A stretch of 64,000 bases of DNA from Streptomyces sp. NBC_00775. GTDB taxonomy: Bacteria > Actinomycetota > Actinomycetes > Streptomycetales > Streptomycetaceae. Of this stretch, positions 52,530-61,445 are shown one piece after another (the first letter of the stretch is position 1; each line of letters starts with the position of its first letter). The stretch spans positions 3,596,001 to 3,660,000 of the forward strand of contig NZ_CP108938.1 of NCBI RefSeq assembly GCF_036347135.1, given 5' to 3'. The notes below the pieces were generated by a model. The model did no database searches and was not told where the DNA came from. It worked only from the letters and a program-made list of their open reading frames with translations. A program made the translations under genes and the position numbers.

Positions 52530-55500
52530 TCACTCCACCACGTGCCGCCCTTCAGGCCGAGCGCTGCACGACGCCCGGAACGCGCAGTGTGTGCAGTGTT
52601 GTCCCGCGGTCGGCGAGAACCGTTCGTCGAGGACCTTGCCGGCGGCAGTGGCCAGGAGGTCGCCGACCCACTCGCCCTCCAGCGGCGCCTGGGCCTGCAC
52701 CTTGGGCAGGGTCTCGCCGCCGTTCTTCTTCGCGGCGCCCTGGCGCAGCTGGACGAGTTCGGCACCGCCCGACTCGGGGCGTACGCCCTCGAAGGCGTCG
52801 TCGACGGCGCCTTCGCGGACGGCGAGCTGGTAGACGGCGAGCTGCGGGTGGTGTGTCACCTCGGCGGCGCTCGGCGCCTGTTTGCCGGTCTTGAAGTCGA
52901 CCACGTAGGCGCGGCCTTCGGTGTCCGCCTCGACGCGGTCCATGGAGCCGCGGATGCGTACCTCGTAGGAGCCCGCTTCGAGGGTCACGTCGAAGTCGTG
53001 CTCGCTGGCCACCGGCATACGCCCGGTGCGGGCTCCAGTGGAGTCGACATGCCACTTCAGGAAGCGTTCGAGCGCCACGCGCGCGTGCTCCTTCTCCTGA
53101 GCCGACTTCCAGGGCGCGTCGAAAGCGAGGGCGTTCCACACGGAGTCGAGGCGCTCCATGAGGACGGCGAGGTCGGCGGGGGTGTGTCCGGACGCGACCT
53201 CGTCGGCGAGGACGTGCACCACGTTGCCGAAGCCCTGGGCGGCCGTCGCGGGCGCGTCGGCCTTCACCTCGCGGCCCAGGAACCACTGCAGGGCGCAGGT
53301 GTTGGCGAGCTGGTCGAGGGCGCTTCCGGAGAGCACGACGGGCTGGTCGCGGTTGCGCAGCGGGACCTTGCTCTCGGTCGGCTCGTACATGCCCCACCAG
53401 CGGTACGGGTGCGCGGAGGGGACCAGAGGACGGCCGTCCTCGTCGGCGAGCGCCGCCAGGCGGGCGAGGCGGCGGGCCGCGGCCTGTCGAAGGGGGTCCG
53501 AGACGCGCGGGTCGACGGTCGTGGCACGCAGCTCGGCGACCAGCGCGGCGACGGACAGGGGGCGGCGGGGACGGCCGGTCACGTCCTTGGGTTCGACACC
53601 GAGTTCGGTGAGGAAGCGGGAGGGCTGGTCGCCGTCGTCGGCGGGGGCCTTCACGGCGGTGACGACGAGGCGTTCACGCGCGCGCGTGGCGGCCACGTAG
53701 AACAAACGGCGCTCTTCGGAGAGGAGCGCTCCGGGCGTGAGGGGTTCGGCGAGCCCGTCGCGCCCGATGCGGTCCGCCTCCAGCAGGGAGCCGCGGCGGC
53801 GCAGATCCGGCCACAGGCCCTCCTGGACGCCCGCGACGACGACAAGGCGCCACTCCAGGCCCTTGGAACGGTGCGCGGTCATCAGGCGTACGGCGTCGGG
53901 GCGTACGGCCCTGCGGGTGAGCGTGTCGGCGGCGATGTCCTCCGCCTCGATCTCCTCCAGGAAGTTGAGGGCGCCACGGCCCCCGGTGCGCTCCTCGGCG
54001 CGCGCCGCGGTCGCGAACAGCGCGCACACGGCGTCGAGGTCCCGGTCGGCGTTGCGCCCGGCCGCACCACCGCGCCGTGCGGCCCGCTCCAGGCGCTGCG
54101 GCCACGGTGTGCCCTCCCACAGGTCCCAGAGCGCCTCCTCGGCCGTCCCGCCGCCCGCGAGGCGCTCCCGCGCCTTGCGCAGCAGCGCGCCGAGGCGCTG
54201 GGCTCCCCGGGCGTACGCCGGGTCGTGCGCGACGAGCCGCTCCGGCTCGGCCAGCGCGCGGGCGAGCAGGTCGTCGGACGGCGGCGGTACGAGGTTGCCG
54301 GCGGCGCGCTCCTCCTCGCGCAGCGCGCGGCCCAGGCGCCGCAGGTCGGCGGCGTCCATGCTCGCGAGGGGCGAGGCGAGGAGGGTGAGCGCGGTTTCGG
54401 TGTCGAGCCAGGGCGCGCCCTGCGGGTCAGCGTCTTCAGGTACATCGGCGTCTTCGCGTACGTCTTCTTCGGATACGTCAGCGTCGTCACGTACGTCGGT
54501 GTCTTCGGATGCGTTTGCGTCGTCACGTACATCGGTGTCTTCAGGGACATCGACGACTACGCCGCTGTCGGCACCGGAGGCCACGTCCGCACCGGACTCT
54601 GCCCGCGCCACCGCCCGCAACGCCGTCAACAGTGGCGTGACCGCCGGCTCGTGGCGCAGCGGCAGATCGTCGCCGTCGATGTCGAGCGGCACCCCAGCCG
54701 CGGTGAGCGCCCGTCGGATCGTCGGGATCGTGCGGGAGCCCGCGCGCACCAGGACGGCCATGTCGCCCCAGGGAACGCCGTCCTCCAGGTGGGCGCGGCG
54801 CAGGATGTCCGCGATGTTGTCGAGCTCCGTACCGGACGTCGGGTACGTGTAGACCTCGGCGCCGCCCCCGTCCCGTACCGGGGACAGCTCGCGGTGGGCG
54901 CGCACCTTCTCCGCCGGGAGGCGGGTCAGCGGCATCCGCTGGGTGAGCAGGCGGGTGGCGGCCAGCAGGGCGGCTCCCGAGCGGCGGGACGTCCTGAGTA
55001 CCTCGACCGGCGCCCGACGGCCGTCCGCGCGCGGGAAGGCGTCGGGGAATTCCAGGATGCCGTTCACATCGGCGCCCCGGAAGGCGTAGATCGACTGGTC
55101 GGGGTCGCCGAAGGCGACAAGGGTGCGCCCGCCGCCCGCGAGGGCGCGCAGCAGCCGCACCTGCGCGGGGTCGGTGTCCTGGTACTCGTCCACGTAGACG
55201 GCGTCGTACTGGGCGGCGAGGCGCTCGGCGACCTCGGGGCGCCGGGCGAGGAGCACCGCGCGGTGGACGAGTTCCGCGTAGTCGAGCACTCCTTGCATGT
55301 CGAGGACGTCGAGGTACTCGGCGAGGAAGGCCGCCGCCGCACCCCAGTCGGGGCGGCCGATGCGCCGGGCGAAGGCATCCAGGGCGTCGGGGCTCAGGCC
55401 CAGTTCACGGCTGCGGGCGAGGACCGCGCGGACCTCGTCGGCGAAACCGCGGGTGGTCAGGCAGGCGCGCAGTTCGTCGGGCCAGCGCACATGGGCGAGG

Positions 55501-55988
55501 CCGAGCCGCTCCAGGTCGGGCTGGCCCGCGAGCAGCTCGCGCACCGCCACGTCCTGCTCGGGACCGGACAGCAGCCTCAGCGGCTCCACGAAGAGGTCGC
55601 TGTCCTGGTGGGCGCGGACCAGGGCGTAGCAGAAGGAGTGGAAGGTGGTGGCCTGGGGCGCGCGGGCGGCCCCTATGCGCAGCGCCATACGGTCGCGCAG
55701 TTCGACGGCCGCCCTTCTGCTGAACGTGAGCACCAGGACCCGCTCCGGGTCGCCGTCCCGTGCGATCCGGGCGGCCACGGACTCGACGAGTGTGGTCGTC
55801 TTGCCGGTGCCCGGACCTGCGAGAACGAGCAGCGGGCCGCTCCCGTGGTCAACCACCGCGCGCTGCCCTGCGTCCAGACGAGGGGGATCCACCCGGACCG
55901 GCGGCGTACGCACCAGTCGGTACGCGCCGCGGGTCCCCTGGCGCACCTGGGGGTGCGTCAGGCGCCTGTGGGAAGAGGAGGAGCTCAC
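52530..55988 (-). CDS. AdnA-like helicase-nuclease with iron-sulfur-type C-terminus
   Basis: 1152 aa. Walker A GPGTGKT (58-64), LTFSRRAAVELRDR, YVDEYQDTDPAQ, GDPDQSIYAFRGAD, VAATRARERLVV. The nuclease domain has SMDRVEADTEGRAYVVDFKTGK, and one Cys near 899 (NTCALQW) plus the final CTHCAFRASC give the four-Cys cluster of AddB/AdnA-type nucleases. Residues near 470-520 are an acidic 12-residue repeat insertion. GTG 55988 opens the frame. With the downstream gene, 155 bp away, it forms the AdnAB-like motor-nuclease pair. Confidence 0.92.
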   Translation of the reverse strand: MSSSSSHRRLTHPQVRQGTRGAYRLVRTPPVRVDPPRLDAGQRAVVDHGSGPLLVLAGPGTGKTTTLVESVAARIARDGDPERVLVLTFSRRAAVELRDRMALRIGAARAPQATTFHSFCYALVRAHQDSDLFVEPLRLLSGPEQDVAVRELLAGQPDLERLGLAHVRWPDELRACLTTRGFADEVRAVLARSRELGLSPDALDAFARRIGRPDWGAAAAFLAEYLDVLDMQGVLDYAELVHRAVLLARRPEVAERLAAQYDAVYVDEYQDTDPAQVRLLRALAGGGRTLVAFGDPDQSIYAFRGADVNGILEFPDAFPRADGRRAPVEVLRTSRRSGAALLAATRLLTQRMPLTRLPAEKVRAHRELSPVRDGGGAEVYTYPTSGTELDNIADILRRAHLEDGVPWGDMAVLVRAGSRTIPTIRRALTAAGVPLDIDGDDLPLRHEPAVTPLLTALRAVARAESGADVASGADSGVVVDVPEDTDVRDDANASEDTDVRDDADVSEEDVREDADVPEDADPQGAPWLDTETALTLLASPLASMDAADLRRLGRALREEERAAGNLVPPPSDDLLARALAEPERLVAHDPAYARGAQRLGALLRKARERLAGGGTAEEALWDLWEGTPWPQRLERAARRGGAAGRNADRDLDAVCALFATAARAEERTGGRGALNFLEEIEAEDIAADTLTRRAVRPDAVRLMTAHRSKGLEWRLVVVAGVQEGLWPDLRRRGSLLEADRIGRDGLAEPLTPGALLSEERRLFYVAATRARERLVVTAVKAPADDGDQPSRFLTELGVEPKDVTGRPRRPLSVAALVAELRATTVDPRVSDPLRQAAARRLARLAALADEDGRPLVPSAHPYRWWGMYEPTESKVPLRNRDQPVVLSGSALDQLANTCALQWFLGREVKADAPATAAQGFGNVVHVLADEVASGHTPADLAVLMERLDSVWNALAFDAPWKSAQEKEHARVALERFLKWHVDSTGARTGRMPVASEHDFDVTLEAGSYEVRIRGSMDRVEADTEGRAYVVDFKTGKQAPSAAEVTHHPQLAVYQLAVREGAVDDAFEGVRPESGGAELVQLRQGAAKKNGGETLPKVQAQAPLEGEWVGDLLATAAGKVLDERFSPTAGQHCTHCAFRASCSARPEGRHVVE
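54430..54552 (-). repeat. 36-bp tandem repeat inside the AdnA-like gene
   Basis: Units starting at 54481 and 54517 share GCGTCGTCACGTAC and TCGGTGTCTTC at a 36-bp period, with degenerate copies on either side. In frame they encode acidic EDTDVRDDA-type blocks between helicase subdomains. Length change would keep frame. Confidence 0.7.
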
Positions 55989-56114
55989 GTGGTTCGCCGG
56001 TCCTGGTGGTTGTGCGATCTGTCACTGCCGGCGCTGAGCGCCGACGTGGAGGCATGGTGGTCGGGTGACGGGTGGGTGGACCACCGCGCCTGGAGGGCGG
56101 TGGCCGCGAGGTGA
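55989..56114 (+). CDS. possible 41-aa Trp-rich small protein
   Basis: GTG 55989 with AGGAGG 7 nt upstream opens 41 codons: VRRSWWLCDLSLPALSADVEAWW then SGDGWVDHRAWRAVAAR in two stretches. The start codon abuts the start of the divergent AdnA-like gene (CACGTG). Six Trp in 41 residues and a good ribosome-binding site argue for reality; the ribosome-binding site overlaps the other gene's coding region, which weakens it. Beyond it, 56115-56290 shows no recognisable feature and must carry the helicase promoter. Confidence 0.4.
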   Translation: MVRRSWWLCDLSLPALSADVEAWWSGDGWVDHRAWRAVAAR

Positions 56115-56290
56115 GGGGGATGCGCGCCGACGACGCTACGCCGGTGAGCTTCGTGGATGGAGGGCTTCCCCTTCTTCCCTCACACCACGTGCGTCCCTCG
56201 CTCCACGAACGTACGGCATGTCACGGATGTGCCTCGTTTCGCTCGTACGGGCCACAGGTTCCCCTTCCGCCCGTCCGATGCCGGAAGCTG

Positions 56291-56656
56291 TCAGGTGTGA
56301 CCTTCCGCGCGCTCGCCGCCGTCCCATCGCGCCCGTCTCATGTCGACGCGCGGCAGATGCCCCTCGGAGGCTCTGCTCGCCTCCTTCAGGGGCGTGCCCT
56401 CGTCGCGGTAGTGAGCCAGCGCCCGCAGTTCGTGACCGGGGAGCAGCACGCCGTCCGCGCGTATGACGCGCCACCACGGAACCGCTCCTCCGTAGAGGGC
56501 CATCACGCGGCCCACCTGGCGCGGTCCGCCCTCCTCCAGCCATTCGGCGACGTCGCCGTACGTCATGACGCGTCCGGGCGGGATCAGCTCGGCGACCTCA
56601 AGGACCCGCTCCGCGTACTCCGGCAGGGCATCCGCCGGAAGGCTCTCCTCGCTCAT
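56291..56656 (-). CDS. alkyltransferase-like (Atl) DNA-binding protein
   Basis: 121 aa. The MGMT DNA-binding fold is clear (YAERVLEVAELIPPGRVMTYGDVAEWL, then RQVGRVMALYGG), but the active-site PCHRV reads PWWRV (60-64): the methyl-accepting Cys is Trp. Atl proteins bind O6-alkylguanine and hand it to nucleotide excision repair. The C-terminus is longer and basic (LPRVDMRRARWDGGERAEGHT). ATG 56656 has AGGA 8 nt upstream; ATG 56665 is possible. A similar gene, Rv3204, occupies the same place in mycobacteria. Confidence 0.9.
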   Translation of the reverse strand: MSEESLPADALPEYAERVLEVAELIPPGRVMTYGDVAEWLEEGGPRQVGRVMALYGGAVPWWRVIRADGVLLPGHELRALAHYRDEGTPLKEASRASEGHLPRVDMRRARWDGGERAEGHT

Positions 56657-56842
56657 CCGACCCATCCTGCCCCACCCCACCGACAATGTGACTCGGTGAT
56701 GACTGTGCGTATCCCTCGCCCCGCGGCGACGCTTGGGGCAGACTGTGCGCCCCCGCGTTTGCACCCTGATGCCCCCGTGTGTCGGTGGGGCATGCCACCA
56801 TCGTGCGGGCGGTGACTGGTGATACGAGACCAAGAAGAGACG

Positions 56843-59653
56843 ATGAGGCAGCAGGGCGTGCACCCCGAAGACGCGGAGAGCACCTCCGAGGCCTCGTCAC
56901 GCCCGGACACCGGCGGCGTCGACGAGAGAGACGAGAAGGACACAGCCGAGAAGGCGAACGAGTCCGCCTCCAAGACGGCCGAAGAGACCGCTCCTCGGAC
57001 GTACGAAAAAGAGAAGCAGCAGGTCAAGCAGGACACCGACTGCGCCGACGGAGCCCACACCGACGAGGTCGAGGGCGACGAACCGCTGCTCCCCGCGCGC
57101 GTGCACCGTCCGTCCGACCTGATGCGGCTCCTGGTCGGCTTCCTCGCGATCGTCCTGCTCCTCGCCATCGCCGCGTTCGCGCACGGCACCACCTCCGGGC
57201 TCGAACAGGACATCAACAAGGGCACGGGCCAGGCACCCGATCTGCTGATCAAGATCGCGGGGCTGGCGTCCAGCATCGCGATCCTTCTGGTGCCCGTTGC
57301 CTTCGCTATCGAGCGTCTGATCAAGCGGGACGGGCTGCGCATCGCCGACGGCGTCCTCGCCGCGGTCCTGGCGCACGGGGTGACACTCGCCACGGACCTC
57401 TGGGTCGCGAAGGCCGCCCCGGACTCCATCCAGGAGGCCCTCACCCAGCCCTCGCCGGGTGACATCCACGCCCTCACCGACCCCGTGCACGGCTATCTCG
57501 CACCGGTCATCGCGTACATGACGGCCGTCGGCATGTCTCGCAGACCGCGCTGGCGCGCGGTGCTCTGGGTGGTGCTGCTCCTCGACGCCTTCTCCATGCT
57601 GGTCACCGGCTATACGACACCGTTCTCGATCATCCTGACGGTGCTGATCGGCTGGACCGTCGCGTACGGGACGCTGTACGCGGTCGGCTCGCCGAACGTA
57701 CGGCCCACCGGGCGGACGCTGATGGCGGGCCTGCGGCATGTCGGCTTCCACCCGGTGAGCGCGGCCCGCGAGGAGGCACCGGAGGCCACGGAGAACGGCG
57801 ACCGCGGCCGGCGCTACTTCGTCACCCTGGAGGACGGCCTGCCGCTCGACGTCACCGTGGTCGACCGCGAGCAGCAGGCACAGGGCTTCTTCTACCGCGT
57901 GTGGCGCCGGCTGACGCTGCGCGGCATCACCACGCGCCGCAGCCTCCAGTCGCTGCGCCAGGCTCTGGAGCAGGAGGCGCTCCTCGCGTACGCGGCCATC
58001 GCGGCCGGGGCCAACGCGCCCAAACTGATCGCGACCTCGGAACTCGGCCCGGACGCCGTGATGCTCGTCTACGAACACACCGGTGGCCGCACCCTCGACT
58101 CGCTGCCCGACGAGCTCATCACCGACGATCTGCTGCGCGACACCTGGCACCAGGTGCAGGCACTCCAGTCCCGGCGCATCGCGCATCGCAGACTCGCCGG
58201 TGACGCGATTTTGGTGGATCGTTCCGGCATGGTGATCCTCACCGATCTGCGGGGCGGCGAGATCGCGGCCGGCGATCTGCTGCTGCGTATGGACATCGCC
58301 CAGATGGTCACCACGCTCGGGCTTCGTGTGGGCGCGGAGCGCGCCGTGGAGTCGGCGGTCGGCGTGCTCGGCCCCGACGCCGTCGCCGACTGTCTGCCGC
58401 TGCTTCAGCCGATCGCGCTGACGCGCGCCACGCGCGCGACGCTGCGGAAACTGGCCAGGGAGCGCGCACACCGCGAGCGCGAGGCGGTCCTGGAGGCCTC
58501 CCGGCAGGACAAGCTCGCCCGCGCCGAGGAAGCCAGGAAAGACACCACTCCCGTACTCGAAAAGCCCGGCAAGAAGGCGGTACGCGCCGAACAGCGGGCC
58601 GAGAAGCGGGCGATCGACGAGGCTCTGGACGAGGCACGCGAGGAGGATCTGCTCACCCAGATCCGCCACCAGGTGCTGCTGATCAGGCCGCAGGCGCCGG
58701 TCGAACCGGCCCGCCTGGAGCGGGTCCGGCCGCGCACGCTGATCAGTTTCATCGCCGGCGCGATCGGTGCGTACTTCCTGCTGACGCAGCTCACCCACAT
58801 CGAGTTCGGGACCCTCTTCGACAACGCCGAGTGGGGCTGGGTCGCCGCGGCCGTGCTGTTCTCGGCGCTGAGCTACTTCGCGGCGGCGATGAGCCTGCTC
58901 GGCTTCGTGCCCGAGCGGGTGCCGTTCCTGCGGACCGTTGCGGCTCAGGTCGCCGGCTCGTTCGTGAAGATCGTGGCACCCGCCGCGGTCGGTGGCGTCG
59001 CCCTCAACACCCGCTTCCTGCAGCGCTCCGGGGTGCGGCCGGGGCTCGCGGTGGCGAGCGTCGGCGCGTCGCAGCTGTTCGGGCTCGGCTGCCACATCCT
59101 GATGCTGCTGTCGTTCGGCTATCTGACCGGCACCGAGAAGACGCCGTCCCTGTCTCCGTCCCGCACGGTCATCGCGGGTCTGCTGACGGTCGCGGTGCTG
59201 GTTCTCGTGATGACGTCGGTGCCGTTCCTGCGCAAATTCGTCGTCACGCGCGTGAGGTCGCTGTTCGCCGGTGTGGTGCCGCGCATGCTCGACGTTTTGC
59301 AGCGGCCGCAGAAGCTGGTCACCGGCATCGGCGGCATGCTGCTGCTGACCGCCTGCTTCGTGATGTGCCTGGACGCGTCGATCCGTGCGTTCGGCCACGA
59401 GGAGACCACCACGCTCAGCCTCGCCAGCGTCGCCGTCGTCTTCCTCGCCGGTAACGCGCTGGGCTCGGCGGCACCCACCCCCGGAGGCGTCGGCGCGGTC
59501 GAGGCGACCCTCACCGTCGGTCTGATCGCCGTCGGCCTCCCCAAGGAGGTCGCCGCGCCCGCGGTGCTGCTGTACCGGCTGCTGACCCTGTGGATTCCGG
59601 TGCTGCCGGGATGGCTGTTCTTCAACCACCTGACGCGCAAGGGCGCGCTCTAG
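56843..59653 (+). CDS. large membrane protein: pseudokinase-like domain plus LPG-synthase-type membrane domain
   Basis: 936 aa. A charged N-terminus (about 85 residues) precedes membrane helices, then a cytoplasmic region resembling a protein-kinase/phosphotransferase fold: FVTLEDGLPLDVTVVD, VYEHTGGRTLDSLPDE (hinge), and IAHRRLAGDAILVD in place of the catalytic loop with LTDLRGG in place of DFG. A Lys/Arg/Glu coiled segment follows, then a C-terminal UPF0104/LPG_synthase_TM domain (AAPTPGGVGAVEATLTVG is its signature). The kinase residues look degenerate. Possible lipid flippase or sensor. GTG 56819 is an alternative start; ATG 56843 has AAGAGA upstream. Confidence 0.85.
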   Translation: MRQQGVHPEDAESTSEASSRPDTGGVDERDEKDTAEKANESASKTAEETAPRTYEKEKQQVKQDTDCADGAHTDEVEGDEPLLPARVHRPSDLMRLLVGFLAIVLLLAIAAFAHGTTSGLEQDINKGTGQAPDLLIKIAGLASSIAILLVPVAFAIERLIKRDGLRIADGVLAAVLAHGVTLATDLWVAKAAPDSIQEALTQPSPGDIHALTDPVHGYLAPVIAYMTAVGMSRRPRWRAVLWVVLLLDAFSMLVTGYTTPFSIILTVLIGWTVAYGTLYAVGSPNVRPTGRTLMAGLRHVGFHPVSAAREEAPEATENGDRGRRYFVTLEDGLPLDVTVVDREQQAQGFFYRVWRRLTLRGITTRRSLQSLRQALEQEALLAYAAIAAGANAPKLIATSELGPDAVMLVYEHTGGRTLDSLPDELITDDLLRDTWHQVQALQSRRIAHRRLAGDAILVDRSGMVILTDLRGGEIAAGDLLLRMDIAQMVTTLGLRVGAERAVESAVGVLGPDAVADCLPLLQPIALTRATRATLRKLARERAHREREAVLEASRQDKLARAEEARKDTTPVLEKPGKKAVRAEQRAEKRAIDEALDEAREEDLLTQIRHQVLLIRPQAPVEPARLERVRPRTLISFIAGAIGAYFLLTQLTHIEFGTLFDNAEWGWVAAAVLFSALSYFAAAMSLLGFVPERVPFLRTVAAQVAGSFVKIVAPAAVGGVALNTRFLQRSGVRPGLAVASVGASQLFGLGCHILMLLSFGYLTGTEKTPSLSPSRTVIAGLLTVAVLVLVMTSVPFLRKFVVTRVRSLFAGVVPRMLDVLQRPQKLVTGIGGMLLLTACFVMCLDASIRAFGHEETTTLSLASVAVVFLAGNALGSAAPTPGGVGAVEATLTVGLIAVGLPKEVAAPAVLLYRLLTLWIPVLPGWLFFNHLTRKGAL

Positions 59654-59786
59654 GCCGGCGTACGGGCCGGCTCGTACGCCCCTCGGCGTGTCCCTGCGCG
59701 GACGGTCCCGTACACCCCACGGCGGCCCCTCACCCGCACGGCTCGCGCCCCGAGCGCCTCGCCCGGCACGCCCGCAGGATGGGGTC

Positions 59787-61331
59787 ATGCCGAACCCTCC
59801 CCAGCTGCGCGCCGCTGCCCTGACCGTCGCCGCCGTCCTGCTGTCCTCCTTGATGACGGGTTGCAGCGACGGCTCCAAGGACGAGGATCTGACGGCCCAG
59901 AAGCTGAACTGGAAGGAGTGCCCGGCGCCGTCCGAGTCCGAGGGCGGAGGCAACGCCCCCTCACCCCTGCCGGGCGGTACGGAGTGGCAGTGCGCCACCT
60001 TGAAGGCGCCCCTCGACTGGGCCGAGCCCAAGGGCCACACGATCGGGCTCGCGCTGATCCGTGCGAAGACGAGCGGCGACCCGAGCAAGCGCATCGGCTC
60101 GCTCCTTTTCAACTTCGGCGGCCCGGGCGGCTCGGGCGTCACCACACTGCCCGCCTTCGGCGAGGACTACGCCACCCTGCGCACCCGCTACGACCTGGTG
60201 AGCTTCGACCCGCGCGGGGTCGGCCGCAGTGCCGGCGTGAAGTGCGAGGACGACAGTCAGCTCGACGAGTACTTCCAGCAGGACGCCACCCCGGACGACA
60301 CCGCCGAGCAGCAGACGCTCCTGACGAACACCAAGACGTTCAACGCGGCCTGCGAAAAGCACTCCGGCAAGACGCTCCCCCACGTACGCACCACCGACGC
60401 GGCCCGCGACATGGATCTGATGCGGCAGGTACTCGGCGACGACAAACTGCACTACTTCGGCATCTCGTACGGCACCGAACTCGGCGGCGTCTACGCCCAC
60501 TTGTTCCCCAAGAACGTGGGACGCGCGGTCTTCGACGCGGTCGTCGACCCGACGCAGAACCCCGAGCAGAGCTCACTCGGGCAGGCCCAGGGCTTCCAGC
60601 TCGCGCTCGACAACTTCGCCGACGACTGCACCTCGAAAAAGGACCCCTGCCCGATCGGAGACACCCCACAGGACGTCAAGGACCGCATCGCCACCCTCCT
60701 GAAGGAGCTCGACAGCAAGCCGATCCCCGGCGTCTTCCCCCGCGAGCTCACCCAGACCGCCGCGACCAACGGCATCGCGCAGGCCCTGTACTCCAAGGAC
60801 TTCTGGGAGTACCTGACGGAGGGCCTGCAACAGGCGTACGACGGTGACGGCAGGGTGCTGATGCTGCTCTCGGACTCGATGAACGGGCGCAGCGAGAACG
60901 GCCAGTACAGCAACATCACCGCGGCGAACGTCTCCATCAACTGCGCGGACGACAAGCCGCGTTACACCTCCGACTACGTGGAGTCGAAGCTTCCGGAGTT
61001 CCGGGCCGCCTCGCCGCTGTTCGGTGACTATCTGGCCTGGGGCATGGTCAGCTGCGCCGACTGGGCCGTGGCGGGCGCCGCCGACCACCCGGACGTCGGC
61101 GCCGCGGGTGCGGCCCCGATCCTCGTCGTCGGGAACACCGGCGACCCGGCCACGCCCTACGAGGGTGCGAAGAAGATGGTGGACGCGCTGGGCAAGGGAG
61201 TCGGCGTCGAGCTGACGTACAAGGGCCAGGGGCACGGGGCGTACGACAGCAAGAACAAGTGCGTGCAAAGCGCCGTGAACGGCTATCTGCTGGAGGGGAC
61301 CGTACCGCCGGCCGGAACCGTCTGCACCTAG
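59787..61331 (+). CDS. secreted tripeptidyl-peptidase-like lipoprotein (SlpD/SlpE type), first paralog
   Basis: 514 aa. Signal peptide with lipobox LMTGC (C26). Alpha/beta-hydrolase: oxyanion FNFGGPGGSGV, nucleophile GISYGTELGG, acid VVGNTGDPATPYEGA, His GQGHGAY, and the TAP-type C-terminal domain. Relatives in S. lividans are surface mycelium-bound proteases removing tripeptides. ATG 59787 follows GCAGGATGGGG. The second paralog begins 115 bp downstream. Confidence 0.93.
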   Translation: MPNPPQLRAAALTVAAVLLSSLMTGCSDGSKDEDLTAQKLNWKECPAPSESEGGGNAPSPLPGGTEWQCATLKAPLDWAEPKGHTIGLALIRAKTSGDPSKRIGSLLFNFGGPGGSGVTTLPAFGEDYATLRTRYDLVSFDPRGVGRSAGVKCEDDSQLDEYFQQDATPDDTAEQQTLLTNTKTFNAACEKHSGKTLPHVRTTDAARDMDLMRQVLGDDKLHYFGISYGTELGGVYAHLFPKNVGRAVFDAVVDPTQNPEQSSLGQAQGFQLALDNFADDCTSKKDPCPIGDTPQDVKDRIATLLKELDSKPIPGVFPRELTQTAATNGIAQALYSKDFWEYLTEGLQQAYDGDGRVLMLLSDSMNGRSENGQYSNITAANVSINCADDKPRYTSDYVESKLPEFRAASPLFGDYLAWGMVSCADWAVAGAADHPDVGAAGAAPILVVGNTGDPATPYEGAKKMVDALGKGVGVELTYKGQGHGAYDSKNKCVQSAVNGYLLEGTVPPAGTVCT

Positions 61332-61350
61332 AAAACCGCAGGTCAAAGAG

Positions 61351-61359
61351 TTATCCACA
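61351..61359 (+). promoter_or_regulatory. isolated DnaA-box sequence
   Basis: TTATCCACA, the canonical DnaA box, in the 114-bp gap between the two lipoprotein genes. Confidence 0.45.
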
Positions 61360-61388
61360 GGGCTCGTCGGTCGCTGAGCGCTGACGCC

Positions 61389-61429
61389 TAATATGGCTTG
61401 CGTGTGATCCGCGACTTCGGGCGGATCAC
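61389..61429 (+). promoter_or_regulatory. -10-like element and 9-bp inverted repeat upstream of second lipoprotein gene
   Basis: TAATAT (61389-61394) could be a -10. GTGATCCGC (61404-61412) and GCGGATCAC (61421-61429) are perfect 9-bp arms 8 nt apart at the predicted transcript start: an operator or 5' hairpin. Confidence 0.5.
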
Positions 61430-61445
61430 GGGCGAGGGGGAGCTC

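Noticed and set aside
52542..56114. 1190-codon open frame on the plus strand opposite the AdnA-like gene
   Set aside because: An antisense shadow of high-GC codon usage: composition is Arg/Gly/Val/Ala-rich without domains, while the minus-strand frame has all helicase motifs. Only its last 42 codons were considered separately.
56897..60145. 1082-codon open frame on the minus strand opposite the pseudokinase/LPG-type gene
   Set aside because: Low-complexity antisense frame with no recognisable motif; it spans two real plus-strand genes and the gap between them.
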